A stretch of DNA of 64,000 nt from JAICSD01 sp035637115 (lineage in GTDB: Bacteria; Acidobacteriota; Vicinamibacteria; Vicinamibacterales; 2-12-FULL-66-21): positions 23,770 through 87,769 of the forward strand of contig DASPXV010000091.1 of the NCBI GenBank assembly GCA_035637115.1, written 5' to 3'. Made by a program: the position numbers and the translations under genes. Positions 1 to 8,195 of this stretch are shown one piece after another. Under the pieces are notes generated by a model. The model did not search any database. It was given only the letters and a program-made list of their open reading frames with translations, and was not told where the DNA came from. Position 1 is the stretch's first letter. The number at the start of each line of letters is the position of its first letter.

Positions 1-79
1 CCTGCGCGACGCGAAGCGTCAGGCCGTGCAGCGCCGAACGGCCGCCGTACGAGCGTTGAAGGTTCTCGGTCTCGATCAT
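1..79 (-). CDS. ABC transporter ATP-binding protein, N-terminus only
   Basis: Reading the minus strand from an ATG at 79 gives about 26 residues that run off the window edge. They begin MIETENLQRSYGGRSALHGL, the usual opening of a drug-exporter or LolD/CcmA-type ABC ATPase (first beta strand, A-loop tyrosine, then the strand before Walker A). No Walker motif is inside the window, so the subfamily cannot be given. It is divergent from the membrane protein starting at 109, with a 29-bp gap that must hold both start regions. Identity as an ABC ATPase rests only on this short N-terminal pattern. Confidence 0.6.
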   Translation of the reverse strand, partial: MIETENLQRSYGGRSALHGLTLRVAQ

Positions 80-108
80 GTGGAGAAGAATGGTACTAGA
101 ATCATCCC

Positions 109-864
109 GTGCGCGTGCTGCTGTCGCTGCCGGCGTTCTTCGCGGGAATGGCGGCGGCTGTTCTCCCCTACCGCCACTGGCGCCGGCTTCCGATCTGGGT
201 GCCCGTCAGATCGGCGGTATTCGTGTCGGGCATCGCGACCTTCTTCCTCGGAGCCGCGATCGGCATTCCGGGTTTCCTCGAGCACGCTGCCGGGACGGTC
301 TCCCTCGCGAACCAGGCGATGGTCGACGAGGCGATGCGCAACCCGAACGCCGGCTACAACCGCGGCATGGTCCAGGGCTTCGCGGGTCTCGCGATCTTTA
401 CGTTTCTCTTCCTCACGCCCAAGGGCTGGCTGACGCTTTATCTGATCGGCAGCGGTGGCATTCGCGCGGGCGGCGCCTGGTTCGAGGATCCGATGGGCGA
501 CCCGATCCTGACGGGCATCGACTACGTCCTGCTCGCGCGCGGCGGGCGGCGGCGCGTGCAGGAAGAACGCCGGGCGCGCGAGGCGGCGGAAGGCCCGGAA
601 ATTCCGGACCGAGTCGTGACCGCGGCGTCCGCCGGACTGCCGCCGTGCGATCTCGTGATCGTCTCGTCGCGCCGCAAGCCGGGATGGGACCGCGGCGCTA
701 CCGTCTTCACACCGGATGCGGCCTACCGAATCGGCGAACCCGTCGAGAAGACGGTGGCCGGCCGTCTCCGAACGTTATATCCACTCACCGCGCACGCAGA
801 CCTGGAAGCCATTCGCAGGTCCGTGCAGTACGATCTGCCCCCGAGATCCGAGAAGGCGGAGTAG
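109..864 (+). CDS. Uncharacterised membrane protein (251 aa)
   Basis: The start is a GTG; the first residues form a hydrophobic segment (about 3-20), followed by segments near residues 33-55 and 88-118, so three or four membrane helices are likely. The second half (about 150-251) is charged and soluble; it contains a basic, Arg-rich stretch after the last helix and no motif I recognise. The gene ends 10 bp before the response regulator, so it may be co-transcribed with the two-component pair and could be a membrane accessory to it. I do not recognise the family. Confidence 0.6.
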   Translation: MRVLLSLPAFFAGMAAAVLPYRHWRRLPIWVPVRSAVFVSGIATFFLGAAIGIPGFLEHAAGTVSLANQAMVDEAMRNPNAGYNRGMVQGFAGLAIFTFLFLTPKGWLTLYLIGSGGIRAGGAWFEDPMGDPILTGIDYVLLARGGRRRVQEERRAREAAEGPEIPDRVVTAASAGLPPCDLVIVSSRRKPGWDRGATVFTPDAAYRIGEPVEKTVAGRLRTLYPLTAHADLEAIRRSVQYDLPPRSEKAE

Positions 865-874
865 TGTAGAAGCC

Positions 875-1552
875 GTGCGCATCCTCGTCGTCGAAGACGA
901 CCGCAAGGTCGCGAGCTTCATTCACGACGGGCTCGTGCAGGAAGGTTACGCCGTGGACGTCCTGCACGACGGCTCGCAGGCCGGCGAGCAGGCGCAGGTG
1001 TACGACTACGACGCCGTCGTCCTTGACCTCATGCTGCCCGGGCGTTCCGGCTTCCAGGTCCTTCGCGACATCCGCGCACGCAAGTCCGCACTTCCTGTGC
1101 TGATCCTCACGGCCAAGGATTCGCTCGACGATCGCGTCACCGGGCTCGATGCCGGCGCCGACGACTACATGGTCAAGCCGTTCGCGCTCGCGGAGCTCGC
1201 GGCGCGCCTGCGCGCCGTGCTCCGGCGTGGCAGTGCGCGGGACGTGGTGCTCCGCGTCGGAGATCTCGAGGTGGACACCATCCGGCGAGCGGTGCGCCGC
1301 GGCGGCAAATCCATCGAGCTGAAGCCGAAGGAATACGCGCTCCTCGAGTTCCTCATCAGAAACAGCGACCGTCCGGTCACGAAGTCCCTGCTGATCGAGC
1401 ACGTGTGGAACATCCATTTCGACAGCGTCAGCAACGTGGTCGAAGTCCACGTGAACGCGTTGCGCAACAAAATCGACCGCGGATTCTCCCGGCCGCTCAT
1501 CCACACGATTCGCGGCGTCGGCTACATGCTCAGCGCCGCGCCGCCCGCCTGA
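875..1552 (+). CDS. OmpR-family response regulator
   Basis: A 225-residue regulator with a receiver domain (about 1-115) and a winged-helix effector domain (about 128-220). The acidic pair follows the first strand (VRILVVEDD), the phosphoacceptor is Asp51 in VVLDLMLPG, and the conserved Lys lies in DDYMVKPF. The C-terminus ends in the family's TIRGVGYML signature. The open frame continues upstream, but family alignment puts the start at the GTG at 875, giving the normal length. It lies 4 bp before its partner kinase. By resemblance to CusR/CopR/PcoR-type regulators it may respond to envelope or metal stress; that is inference. Confidence 0.92.
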   Translation: MRILVVEDDRKVASFIHDGLVQEGYAVDVLHDGSQAGEQAQVYDYDAVVLDLMLPGRSGFQVLRDIRARKSALPVLILTAKDSLDDRVTGLDAGADDYMVKPFALAELAARLRAVLRRGSARDVVLRVGDLEVDTIRRAVRRGGKSIELKPKEYALLEFLIRNSDRPVTKSLLIEHVWNIHFDSVSNVVEVHVNALRNKIDRGFSRPLIHTIRGVGYMLSAAPPA

Positions 1553-1556
1553 CGCC

Positions 1557-2951
1557 ATGCCGCTGGCCCTTCGCACACGGCTGACCGTCTTCTACACGGC
1601 CGTGTTCGGCGTGCTCTTGACCGCGCTGGCCGCGGTTTCGTACCGCGCGCTCGCGCAGCAGCTCGACTCCGATGCGACGAACAGCCTGACCGAACTGACG
1701 AATGGATTGCACGGCTACCTGCGCGTGGACGATGGGAAGCCGGACTTCGTGTTCGACCCGAACGACCCCGACGAGTCCGCTTTCGTCAAACGCGCGACGC
1801 GCTATTACCAGATCTATGACGGCGCCACGGGCGCACTGCTCGCGCAGTCCGAAGCCATGGAGCCTCTGGGCCTGACGTTCGCACCCGCCGAAGTGAAATC
1901 CTTCCGCGACCAGCCGAGCCTGCACGACATCGAGACGGACTACGGTCGAATCCGTCTGACGAACAGCGTCATCGAAGTCGGGCGGCAGACGTATCTGCTC
2001 CAGGTCGGCACGTCGCTGGCGGGAATGGACACGGCACTGAACAAGTTCCTGCGCCTGCTGCTGTGGGGCGTTCCGGCGGGCCTGGTGATCGCGGTGCTCG
2101 CGGGGGGCTGGATGGCGCGCGTCGCACTGGCACCGCTCGCGCGGCTCGCCCAGGCCGCGCGCGGGATCGATGCGGTCAACCTGCGGCAACGGCTGCCGGT
2201 CCGCGGCACGCGCGATGGACTGGACGACGTGGCGATTGCGTTCAATGACACGCTGGCGCGCGTCGACGCGGTGGTCAGCGAAATGCGGCAGTTCAGCACG
2301 GCGCTCGCGCACGAGCTGCGGACGCCAATCGCCGCGTTGCGCGGAGAAATCGAGCTGGCGGCAATGAAGCCGGGCGTGCCCGAGGATGCGCGCGCGGCCG
2401 CGGCGAGCCAGCTCGAAGAGCTCGACAAACTGAAACGCACGATCGATCAGCTCCTGACGCTGGCGCGCGCCGAGTCCGGACAGATCCCGTTGAACAGCGA
2501 ACGCGTGGAGCTTGCGCCGCTGGTCGAATCCATCGTCGACCAGCTCGAGCCGGTCGCGCATGCGCAGGGGCTGACGCTCGAGTCAGACCTGAAAGCGCGG
2601 CCGACCGTCGAAGGAGACGCGGAGTGGCTCGAGCGTCTCCTCCTGAACCTCCTCGACAATGCGTTCAAGTTCACGCCTCGCGGAGGTGCGGTCGTGGTCC
2701 GTGTGGATGAGCTGGAGGGACAATCACGGCTCGAAGTGCGGGACACGGGCATCGGCATGCCGGCGGACGTCGTTCCTCATGTGTTCGAGCGGTTTTACCG
2801 AGCGGATCCGGCCCGCTCGTCAAGTGCGCTGGGGGCCGGCCTCGGACTCAGCCTGGTCAAATGGATCGTCGATCGACACCACGGCTCCGTCAGCGTCACA
2901 AGCGAGCCCGGCCGTGGCTCCGTCTTCGCCGTGCACATTAAGAAGATTTAA
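1557..2951 (+). CDS. Membrane sensor histidine kinase (HAMP, HisKA, HATPase)
   Basis: A 464-residue kinase. A first membrane helix (about 8-28) and a second (about 165-187) bracket a periplasmic sensor domain of roughly 135 residues. A HAMP linker follows. The phosphorylated His is His252 in ALAHELRTP, and the ATPase domain carries the N box (LLDNAFKF), G1 (DTGIGM) and G2 (GAGLGLSL). The layout matches CusS/heavy-metal-type sensor kinases. It is encoded directly after its response regulator and is presumably co-transcribed. The signal sensed is unknown; the periplasmic domain has no cysteine or histidine cluster that would indicate a metal. Confidence 0.92.
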   Translation: MPLALRTRLTVFYTAVFGVLLTALAAVSYRALAQQLDSDATNSLTELTNGLHGYLRVDDGKPDFVFDPNDPDESAFVKRATRYYQIYDGATGALLAQSEAMEPLGLTFAPAEVKSFRDQPSLHDIETDYGRIRLTNSVIEVGRQTYLLQVGTSLAGMDTALNKFLRLLLWGVPAGLVIAVLAGGWMARVALAPLARLAQAARGIDAVNLRQRLPVRGTRDGLDDVAIAFNDTLARVDAVVSEMRQFSTALAHELRTPIAALRGEIELAAMKPGVPEDARAAAASQLEELDKLKRTIDQLLTLARAESGQIPLNSERVELAPLVESIVDQLEPVAHAQGLTLESDLKARPTVEGDAEWLERLLLNLLDNAFKFTPRGGAVVVRVDELEGQSRLEVRDTGIGMPADVVPHVFERFYRADPARSSSALGAGLGLSLVKWIVDRHHGSVSVTSEPGRGSVFAVHIKKI

Positions 2952-3031
2952 CCCCCGCTTCATCAAGCGATCATCTCTGTCCGCTGGAATGGGTCGGCGC
3001 GCAATGACGCGCGTGACCAGGAGGCAAACAG

Positions 3032-3382
3032 ATGCGCATCCTCAAGGCGACGGCTCTCGTCGCGATGCTCGCGATCGTTCCGGCGATGGCGTACGGCCAG
3101 GCCGGAACGGCAAAGAAAACGGCCCCGGCGGCCAAGAAGTCAGCGGCGGTGGCGAGCCACACGACCGCGGGCACTGTGAAGTCGTCGAGCGACACGTCGC
3201 TCGTAATCACAAAGGGCGGCAAGGACCAGACCTTCACCCTCAACTCGGCGACCGAAAAGACCGGCACGATCGAGAACGGCGCGCACGTGACGGTGCACTA
3301 CACGATGGACGGCAAGAACATGGTTGCGACCGCCGTGACGGTACGGCCCGTGAAGCCCAAGACGCCGAAGGGCAAGAAGTAA
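3032..3382 (+). CDS. Small exported protein with a beta-rich domain (116 aa)
   Basis: It has a clear Sec signal peptide (MRILKATALVAMLAIVPAMA, cleavage near AYGQA), an Ala/Lys-rich linker, and a single beta-rich domain of about 60 residues beginning at GTVKSSSDTSL. The strand pattern (GTV...LVI...FTL...HVTVHYT...ATAVTV) resembles the small periplasmic OB-fold domains of the DUF5666 type. It ends in a basic Pro/Lys tail. A purine-rich ribosome-binding site (AGGAGG) precedes the ATG. It lies 80 bp after the two-component pair and may be one of its targets, which is inference. Function unknown. Confidence 0.75.
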   Translation: MRILKATALVAMLAIVPAMAYGQAGTAKKTAPAAKKSAAVASHTTAGTVKSSSDTSLVITKGGKDQTFTLNSATEKTGTIENGAHVTVHYTMDGKNMVATAVTVRPVKPKTPKGKK

Positions 3383-3390
3383 GACGCCCG

Positions 3391-4635
3391 CTAGGCGCCC
3401 GGCCGGGGGACTCCCTCCGCGCCTCCGGCCGGGTTCTTGAAATACTTGTCGAGGAATTTCAGGAAGGCCTGCCAGTCCGCGGATGTCGCTGCGTGCGGCC
3501 CCGTGTGATAGTGCCAGCCAAGATCGCCGTCGATGACCGGCGTGTCGAGCGGCGGCAGCGTGCTCGCGCCAACGTCCTTCTTGCCTAGCAGACGATACAC
3601 AGGACCCGCGGCCACCTCCGCCAGGAACTCGCCGACGGGATCGGCCCACTGATCGGCCGTGCCGCCCGTCACGAACACGGGACGCGGCGCGCTCAAAGCA
3701 ATGAGCATGTGGCCGTCGACCGGCATGTCGTTCCAGCGCCCCGCCCATTGCTGGAAGTTACCCGCGAACCAGTACGGAAAATTCTGCGCCATGTCGTCGA
3801 CCGTCTCGCCGAAATCCCTGCGCGACAACGCGGCTCCCATCTCGCCCGGGCAACTCGCATAGATCGCCGCGATCCGCTCGTCGAGCGCGGACGCCCATAG
3901 CGCCGCCTTTCCGAGGCGCGAATGCCCGAACAGCGCGATCCGTTTTCCATCGACGGCCTTGTCCGACTGCAGGTAATCGATGATGCGACTCGCGCCCCAT
4001 GCCCACGCGCCGATCGCGCCCCATCCATCCGGCCCGGGCGCAGTCGCCGCAGTCGCGCCGATCACGCCCTCGTCGAACGTATTGATGCGATCGGGTTGAA
4101 TATCCAGGTACCCGGCCTTCGCGTATCCCCAGCCACGACGGAGGATTTCGTCGGCGACAGGTGGATCCGCAACCGGTGTTCCACCGCCACCGAAGCCGAG
4201 GAGCAGGATCACCGGCACGGGCCTCGTCGCGTTGGCCGGAAGATTCAGCGTGAGGTTGATGCGCGATGTCTTTGCGCCGGTACCAAACGTACCGACGACA
4301 AGCTTCTTTGGACCGTGGTCTTCCGTCACCAGCCAGGAAACGCGCGGCGTCGATGCGGGCGTGCGGCCGAAGATGTCGCGTTCGTAAATGCGAATCAACT
4401 CGGGGCGGCGCTGCTGCATCCATTCGCGCGCGGTGCTGACGCGATGGCCATCGGGGAGCACGAGCGGATCCGGCAGCGTGTACGGCGGCAGCTTCGATTC
4501 ATCGTAGTTGGACACGTGGCCGGTCTTGACGGCGCGCCGGAGCGGATTGCCGTTCGCGTCGCGCGTCGGGAGCGGCGCAGGCTGCTGCGAGAGGACGTAG
4601 GCGAGCGCCAGGGAGAACGAAAGGAATCGCAGCAT
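3391..4635 (-). CDS. CE15-like esterase (glucuronoyl esterase / acetyl-xylan esterase type)
   Basis: A 414-residue exported alpha/beta hydrolase with a signal peptide (about 1-19). The nucleophile elbow is GHSRLGKAALWA with Ser239; this GxSRxGK pattern is typical of carbohydrate esterase family 15, which cleaves ester bonds between glucuronic acid on xylan and lignin alcohols. An oxyanion-loop glycine run (LLLGFGGGG) lies near residue 145, and the likely catalytic His is His381 in GPHAATSADW. The WGAIGAWAWGASR segment before the nucleophile is also a family hallmark. It stands alone, convergent with the small secreted protein (8 bp between stops). Substrate is inferred from family; related bacterial CE15 members vary. 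Confidence 0.85.
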   Translation of the reverse strand: MLRFLSFSLALAYVLSQQPAPLPTRDANGNPLRRAVKTGHVSNYDESKLPPYTLPDPLVLPDGHRVSTAREWMQQRRPELIRIYERDIFGRTPASTPRVSWLVTEDHGPKKLVVGTFGTGAKTSRINLTLNLPANATRPVPVILLLGFGGGGTPVADPPVADEILRRGWGYAKAGYLDIQPDRINTFDEGVIGATAATAPGPDGWGAIGAWAWGASRIIDYLQSDKAVDGKRIALFGHSRLGKAALWASALDERIAAIYASCPGEMGAALSRRDFGETVDDMAQNFPYWFAGNFQQWAGRWNDMPVDGHMLIALSAPRPVFVTGGTADQWADPVGEFLAEVAAGPVYRLLGKKDVGASTLPPLDTPVIDGDLGWHYHTGPHAATSADWQAFLKFLDKYFKNPAGGAEGVPRPGA

Positions 4636-4638
4636 AGC

Positions 4639-4657
4639 GGGGCGTATTCTACGCCCC
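4639..4657. repeat. Perfect 8-bp inverted repeat at the esterase start
   Basis: The arms GGGGCGTA and TACGCCCC are separated by 3 bases. The repeat ends 4 bp before the esterase start codon (minus strand), where a ribosome-binding site would normally sit, and no good Shine-Dalgarno sequence is visible. It could be a repressor operator or a 5' hairpin that limits translation. Confidence 0.5.
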
Positions 4658-4798
4658 TCGACGCATTACACAATCGTCACCGCGACTGCCAAATTGTTTG
4701 CGCCTCTCGGCGGGATCCGGCGCAAGTGACTGACAGGGCGCTTGCGGGCGCCGGTCCCCGCTTTGCAAAGTTGAGGACCCTTTTTGCCAAGGCCTGAC

Positions 4799-6283
4799 AT
4801 GGACTTCCGTGAATACGCGGCAAAAGAAGCGGCAGAGCTCGTTGCGCGGCTGACAAAAGCCGCGTCAACCGAGGCGGAGCATGCCGCGAAGAGTGTCGCC
4901 GACGAGGCGCAGAAGACGGCCGAGGGCCTGCGCGCGGAGCTCCAGGCGGCGGTCAAGCAGAAGATGGCGCTTGCCGCGTCCGTCAAGGAAGCGCAGGCGC
5001 AGGCGGAAACAGTACGCGGCGAGCTGAAAACCGCAACGGACCGCGGCGAGACCGTCAGCCGGCAACTCGGCGAGGCGCGTAAGACCAACGAACAACTGGA
5101 AAAGACGCGCGATCAGCTGACCGCGGCGCGCGACGAACAGACCCGCGCCAGAACGTCCGCCGAAGCGGACCTGCGCAAGGCCCGCGAAGCGAACGAGATC
5201 GTACGCGTCGAACTTGCTACCACGATCAAGAGGCTCGAGAAGGCGATCGCCGACAAGGCGGTGATGGAAGAAGCCGCCAGCATCGCGCACAGCCAGAGCG
5301 AGGCCGCCGAAGCCAAGCTGCTCGCGGTCACCGATCTGTTCAAGCACAGCGCCGCGCGCGTGAAAGTCCTCGAACGCACCCACGAAGATCACGAATGCAT
5401 CGTCCGTGAACTCGAGGCCCGCGTGCAGAGTGCCCCTGCGGCCGCTGCGGCCGCGCCCGCAGCGGGCACCGTGTCTCTGGCGATCATCGACGAGATGCTC
5501 GCCACCTTCAACGCCCTCGGCGGCGCAACGACGATCTCCGACGTGCTCACGACGTTCGTCGAACAGCTCGCGGCGCAATTCCCGCGCGTTGCGCTCTTCC
5601 GCGTCAAGAAGAGTCATCTGCAGGGGGAACACCAGATCGGCTTCGACCTCAAGACCGACATTGCGAAGGTCGTGATGCCGCTCGGCATGGACTCGCTCCT
5701 CTCGCGCGCTGCCAGCACCGGACAGATCCAGCGTCTGAGCGCCGAGGAGTTGAAGGACAGCAGTCGCGCTCCCTTCAGCGGCTCGCCGGCGTGCGCGCTG
5801 GCGGTGCCGATCGTCGTGTCTGGCGAGACGCTGGGCATCATCTACGCGGACGACGCGGGCGCGGCGAAGCAGAAAGGGCGCGCGAGCGCCGACGCCGCGG
5901 GGATGCGCGTCGCGGAGGCGATGCAGCATCACGCCGTGGCGCTCCTGATGCGCATGACCAACGAACTGAAAATGCGCGCCGAGCTCCAGACCTACGCGCG
6001 GTCGCTGCTTCACGAAATCCAGCAGATGTACACGGCGGACGAACAGGCGGGAAAGCCCGCTGATGAACTCAGCGGGCGTCTGAAGGGCAATCTGGATTAC
6101 GCGCGCAGCATCTTCGAGAGCCGCGTTGCGCTCGAAGGGGGTGACGTGGCGGCCCTCCTGGACGACGAGCTGGCCGCACTGATCGAATCGGAGCACGGCA
6201 CGCAGTTCGGCCGCGACCTCGCCGCCGCGGCGGGCCGTCCTGAGCTCGCGTCCGGCGCCCGCAACGCCGCCGAAGCGTCCTAG
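4799..6283 (+). CDS. Long coiled-coil protein with a C-terminal GAF-like domain
   Basis: A 494-residue soluble protein. Residues from about 5 to 210 are a continuous Ala/Glu/Lys-rich heptad region, predicted to be one long coiled coil. An Ala/Pro linker follows (around 215-228). From about 235 to 390 is a GAF-like sensory domain, recognisable by the LTTFVEQLAAQFPRVALF opening and by CALAVPIVVSGETLGIIYAD near its end. The C-terminus is helical. No output domain is visible. The start chosen is ATG 4799, with AAGG upstream; a TTG at 4784 is possible. It ends inside the inverted-repeat element at 6279. Probably a cytoplasmic scaffold or polarity-type protein with a ligand- or dimer-sensing GAF; function unknown. 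Confidence 0.75.
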   Translation: MDFREYAAKEAAELVARLTKAASTEAEHAAKSVADEAQKTAEGLRAELQAAVKQKMALAASVKEAQAQAETVRGELKTATDRGETVSRQLGEARKTNEQLEKTRDQLTAARDEQTRARTSAEADLRKAREANEIVRVELATTIKRLEKAIADKAVMEEAASIAHSQSEAAEAKLLAVTDLFKHSAARVKVLERTHEDHECIVRELEARVQSAPAAAAAAPAAGTVSLAIIDEMLATFNALGGATTISDVLTTFVEQLAAQFPRVALFRVKKSHLQGEHQIGFDLKTDIAKVVMPLGMDSLLSRAASTGQIQRLSAEELKDSSRAPFSGSPACALAVPIVVSGETLGIIYADDAGAAKQKGRASADAAGMRVAEAMQHHAVALLMRMTNELKMRAELQTYARSLLHEIQQMYTADEQAGKPADELSGRLKGNLDYARSIFESRVALEGGDVAALLDDELAALIESEHGTQFGRDLAAAAGRPELASGARNAAEAS

Positions 6284-6446
6284 CAGCCCGTGGTGAAAGT
6301 CTGGCGTTGCACCGAGACGGGCGAGGCGCCCCGCTGGCAAGGCGCGACGACCGAGAATACCGGGAGTATTTGAGCGAGGAGCAACGCAGCCGGCGGGGAT
6401 GCATCGGCCGTCGAATGCAGCCAGCCTTTCACCACGGGCTGCTAGG
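6279..6446. repeat. 168-bp element bounded by 21-bp perfect inverted repeats
   Basis: The outer arms (6279-6299 and 6426-6446) are exact inverted copies; after one mismatch another 5 bp (CTGGC) also pair. Inside, further segments pair imperfectly (CCCCGCTGGC with GCCGGCGGGG; AATAC with GTATT at the centre), so the whole element can fold into one long hairpin. It sits between convergent genes and supplies the stop codon of the coiled-coil/GAF gene. It has no coding capacity. It may be a REP/MITE-like dispersed repeat that also acts as a two-way terminator. I noticed no second copy in this window. Confidence 0.75.
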
Positions 6447-6448
6447 CT

Positions 6449-6946
6449 TTACTTCAAGAATCGATAGGTCCGGCTGGCGTCGAGAAGCCGGCGGTGGCCA
6501 CCGACGTACTCGGTTCGTGCCGCTTCGCGCGACGTCGCCGCGTAAGGATTTGAATTATCCAGAATGCGCACCAGGTAGAACGCCTGGTAATGACTGACGG
6601 CGTTGTGCATGTCGACGTTGAGGTCCATCAGCGTCCGGTCATTCCATCGCTCCAGGAGCTGCCTTCCCCCGGCCGCGTTCATCAGTGCTATGACGCGCCT
6701 CAGCGTCGTCTGGCCGTCCGCCCTCGCCTGCTTGTCGCCCGCCAGCGCGGCCTCGGTCTGCCGATCGAGCTCCTCGAGCGCAGTGACGATCTCACCCGCA
6801 CACGGGACATACTGCGCGCGCGGGACTTCGCCGTCCTTGTAAGGAAGGTTGCGGCACGCGCTGCTCTCGGCGATCACCTGGGTGCATCCGATGCCGGCGG
6901 CCATCGAGACGCTGGCGATCACTGCGGCGATGTATCTGGTTCGCAT
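6449..6946 (-). CDS. Uncharacterised exported protein, possible lipoprotein (165 aa)
   Basis: The open frame extends upstream, but the start that fits is ATG 6946, which opens directly with a signal peptide (MRTRYIAAVIASVSMAAGIGC). The cysteine at about residue 21 lies in a weak lipobox, so the protein may be anchored to a membrane. The mature part is helical (about 140 residues) with two further cysteines near its start (one in SSACRNLPYK, one in YVPCAGEI) and no recognised domain. It terminates 2 bp from the inverted-repeat element and lies about 100 bp downstream of the histidine phosphatase gene on the same strand. Function unknown. Confidence 0.65.
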   Translation of the reverse strand: MRTRYIAAVIASVSMAAGIGCTQVIAESSACRNLPYKDGEVPRAQYVPCAGEIVTALEELDRQTEAALAGDKQARADGQTTLRRVIALMNAAGGRQLLERWNDRTLMDLNVDMHNAVSHYQAFYLVRILDNSNPYAATSREAARTEYVGGHRRLLDASRTYRFLK

Positions 6947-7047
6947 GGCTGACGCTCCGCGGCGAATCGCGCAAACGCCGGGCCAATGCGAACGCGCCGC
7001 CGACCGCGCCTTTCCGCGCAAGAGTCCCGGCGTCGATTGCAGATCGG

Positions 7048-7737
7048 TCAGCGATCCAACGGATTCCGCACGGTTCCATCCCACCACTTCGACAAGGAGT
7101 GCTCCGCCACACGCGGGCGGTCCGCGTAGTGCGAGGTGTCGTTGAACAGCATCAGGCGTGCCCTGACGGACTCCCTGACGTCCACGACGTTGAGGCAGGC
7201 CGGCGATTGCTCGAGGCGATCGCGATAGCTGCGCGCATCGAAGCCCAGAAGGCTGCTGAGGATCAGCCGCAGCGTCGCCTTATGCGAGACGATCAGCACC
7301 TGCCCGCCTGGATGCGCCGTCACGACTTCGCGGACGACGGGAAGCGCCCGCGCGAGCACTGCCACGCCGGATTCCCCCCCTTCAGGTGCGAACGTGAACG
7401 GGTCCGCCTCCCATGCGGCGTACTCGTCGCCGAACTGCCGCTCGACGTCTTCGCGCTTCATGCCTTCCCAGTGGCCATGGCCGATTTCCCGAAGGCCGTC
7501 GCGGATCACGGGCTCGAGCCGGCAGTGCCGGCCGACGAGACGTGCGGTTTCAAGCGCGCGCGAAAGCGGACTCGAATAGATGGCCGTGATGTTCTGAGCA
7601 GACAGTCGATCGCCCAGGCGCTCTGCCTGCCAGCATCCTTCGTCCGACAAGTCCGCGCCGGATGATCCAGAGAATCGATCTTCCTGCGTTGCTGTCGTCG
7701 CGCCATGCCGCACGAGCAGCAGCCGTGTCACCATCAT
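7048..7737 (-). CDS. Histidine phosphatase family protein (phosphoglycerate mutase-like)
   Basis: A cytosolic protein of about 229 residues with the branch-1 histidine phosphatase signature LLLVRHGATTATQEDRFSG; the catalytic His is in RHG near the N-terminus. Other family features are IYSSPLSRALETA (conserved Arg), the acid/base Glu in REIGHGHWEG, and the second catalytic His in LIVSHKATLRL. These residues are complete, so it should be active. Substrate cannot be told from sequence: relatives include cofactor-dependent phosphoglycerate mutase, alpha-ribazole phosphatase (CobC) and general phosphatases. Two ATG codons in tandem (7737, 7734) could serve as start. Neighbours give no pathway clue. 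Confidence 0.88.
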   Translation of the reverse strand: MMVTRLLLVRHGATTATQEDRFSGSSGADLSDEGCWQAERLGDRLSAQNITAIYSSPLSRALETARLVGRHCRLEPVIRDGLREIGHGHWEGMKREDVERQFGDEYAAWEADPFTFAPEGGESGVAVLARALPVVREVVTAHPGGQVLIVSHKATLRLILSSLLGFDARSYRDRLEQSPACLNVVDVRESVRARLMLFNDTSHYADRPRVAEHSLSKWWDGTVRNPLDR

Positions 7738-7836
7738 GACGACCAAGATATCTTAGAGGCCAGCCGGTTCGCTTGCTCCGGCGCCCCGGGCAGCATCACA
7801 GTCGGCCGGTCTTTCCCGTTATACCTGGCACCGGAC

Positions 7837-8150
7837 ATGACAGGCCTCGCGCGCGCCCTCTTGTTAACGTCATTCGTGATGGTCTCAGCCGGATCGCTGC
7901 AGGTCCGCGGCATCGATGGAGCTGCGCTGCGTCCTCTGGAGCCGGCGGGCGTGGCGAACGTGCTGTTGTTCGTCGCGACCGACTGCCCTGTCGCGAATAC
8001 AGACGCGCCTGAGATTCAGCATATCTGCGCCGCATATGCCGGCCGCGGCGTCAGCTGCACGCTGATTTACGAACCGGCGGACGTCCAGCCGGACGCCGTG
8101 CGCCAGCATCTGCAGGACTACCGTTACCGCGGCATTCGGGACGTTGAAGC
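7837..8150 (+). pseudogene. Truncated thioredoxin-like (redoxin) protein, 5' portion only
   Basis: From ATG 7837 the frame encodes a signal peptide (MTGLARALLLTSFVMVSAGS) and then the first half of a thioredoxin fold: VLLFVATDCPVANTDAPEIQ matches exported redoxin-domain proteins with a CPxxN motif in place of CxxC. Similarity stops near RQHLQDYRYRGI (about 8135). The second half of the fold, with the cis-proline strand, is absent; the frame instead runs on antisense through the ABC ATPase gene to a stop at 8394. I read this as a gene cut by a deletion or rearrangement next to the ATPase. A short expressed protein cannot be excluded. Confidence 0.55.
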
Positions 8151-8195
8151 GGTACCTGGATCAGAAGGGGCGCGGCCGCGGCGCGCAATAATCCG

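Noticed and set aside
4865..6340. Minus-strand open frame of about 491 codons opposite the coiled-coil/GAF gene
   Set aside because: Shadow of the repetitive coiled coil; no recognisable domain and no ribosome-binding site at a plausible start.
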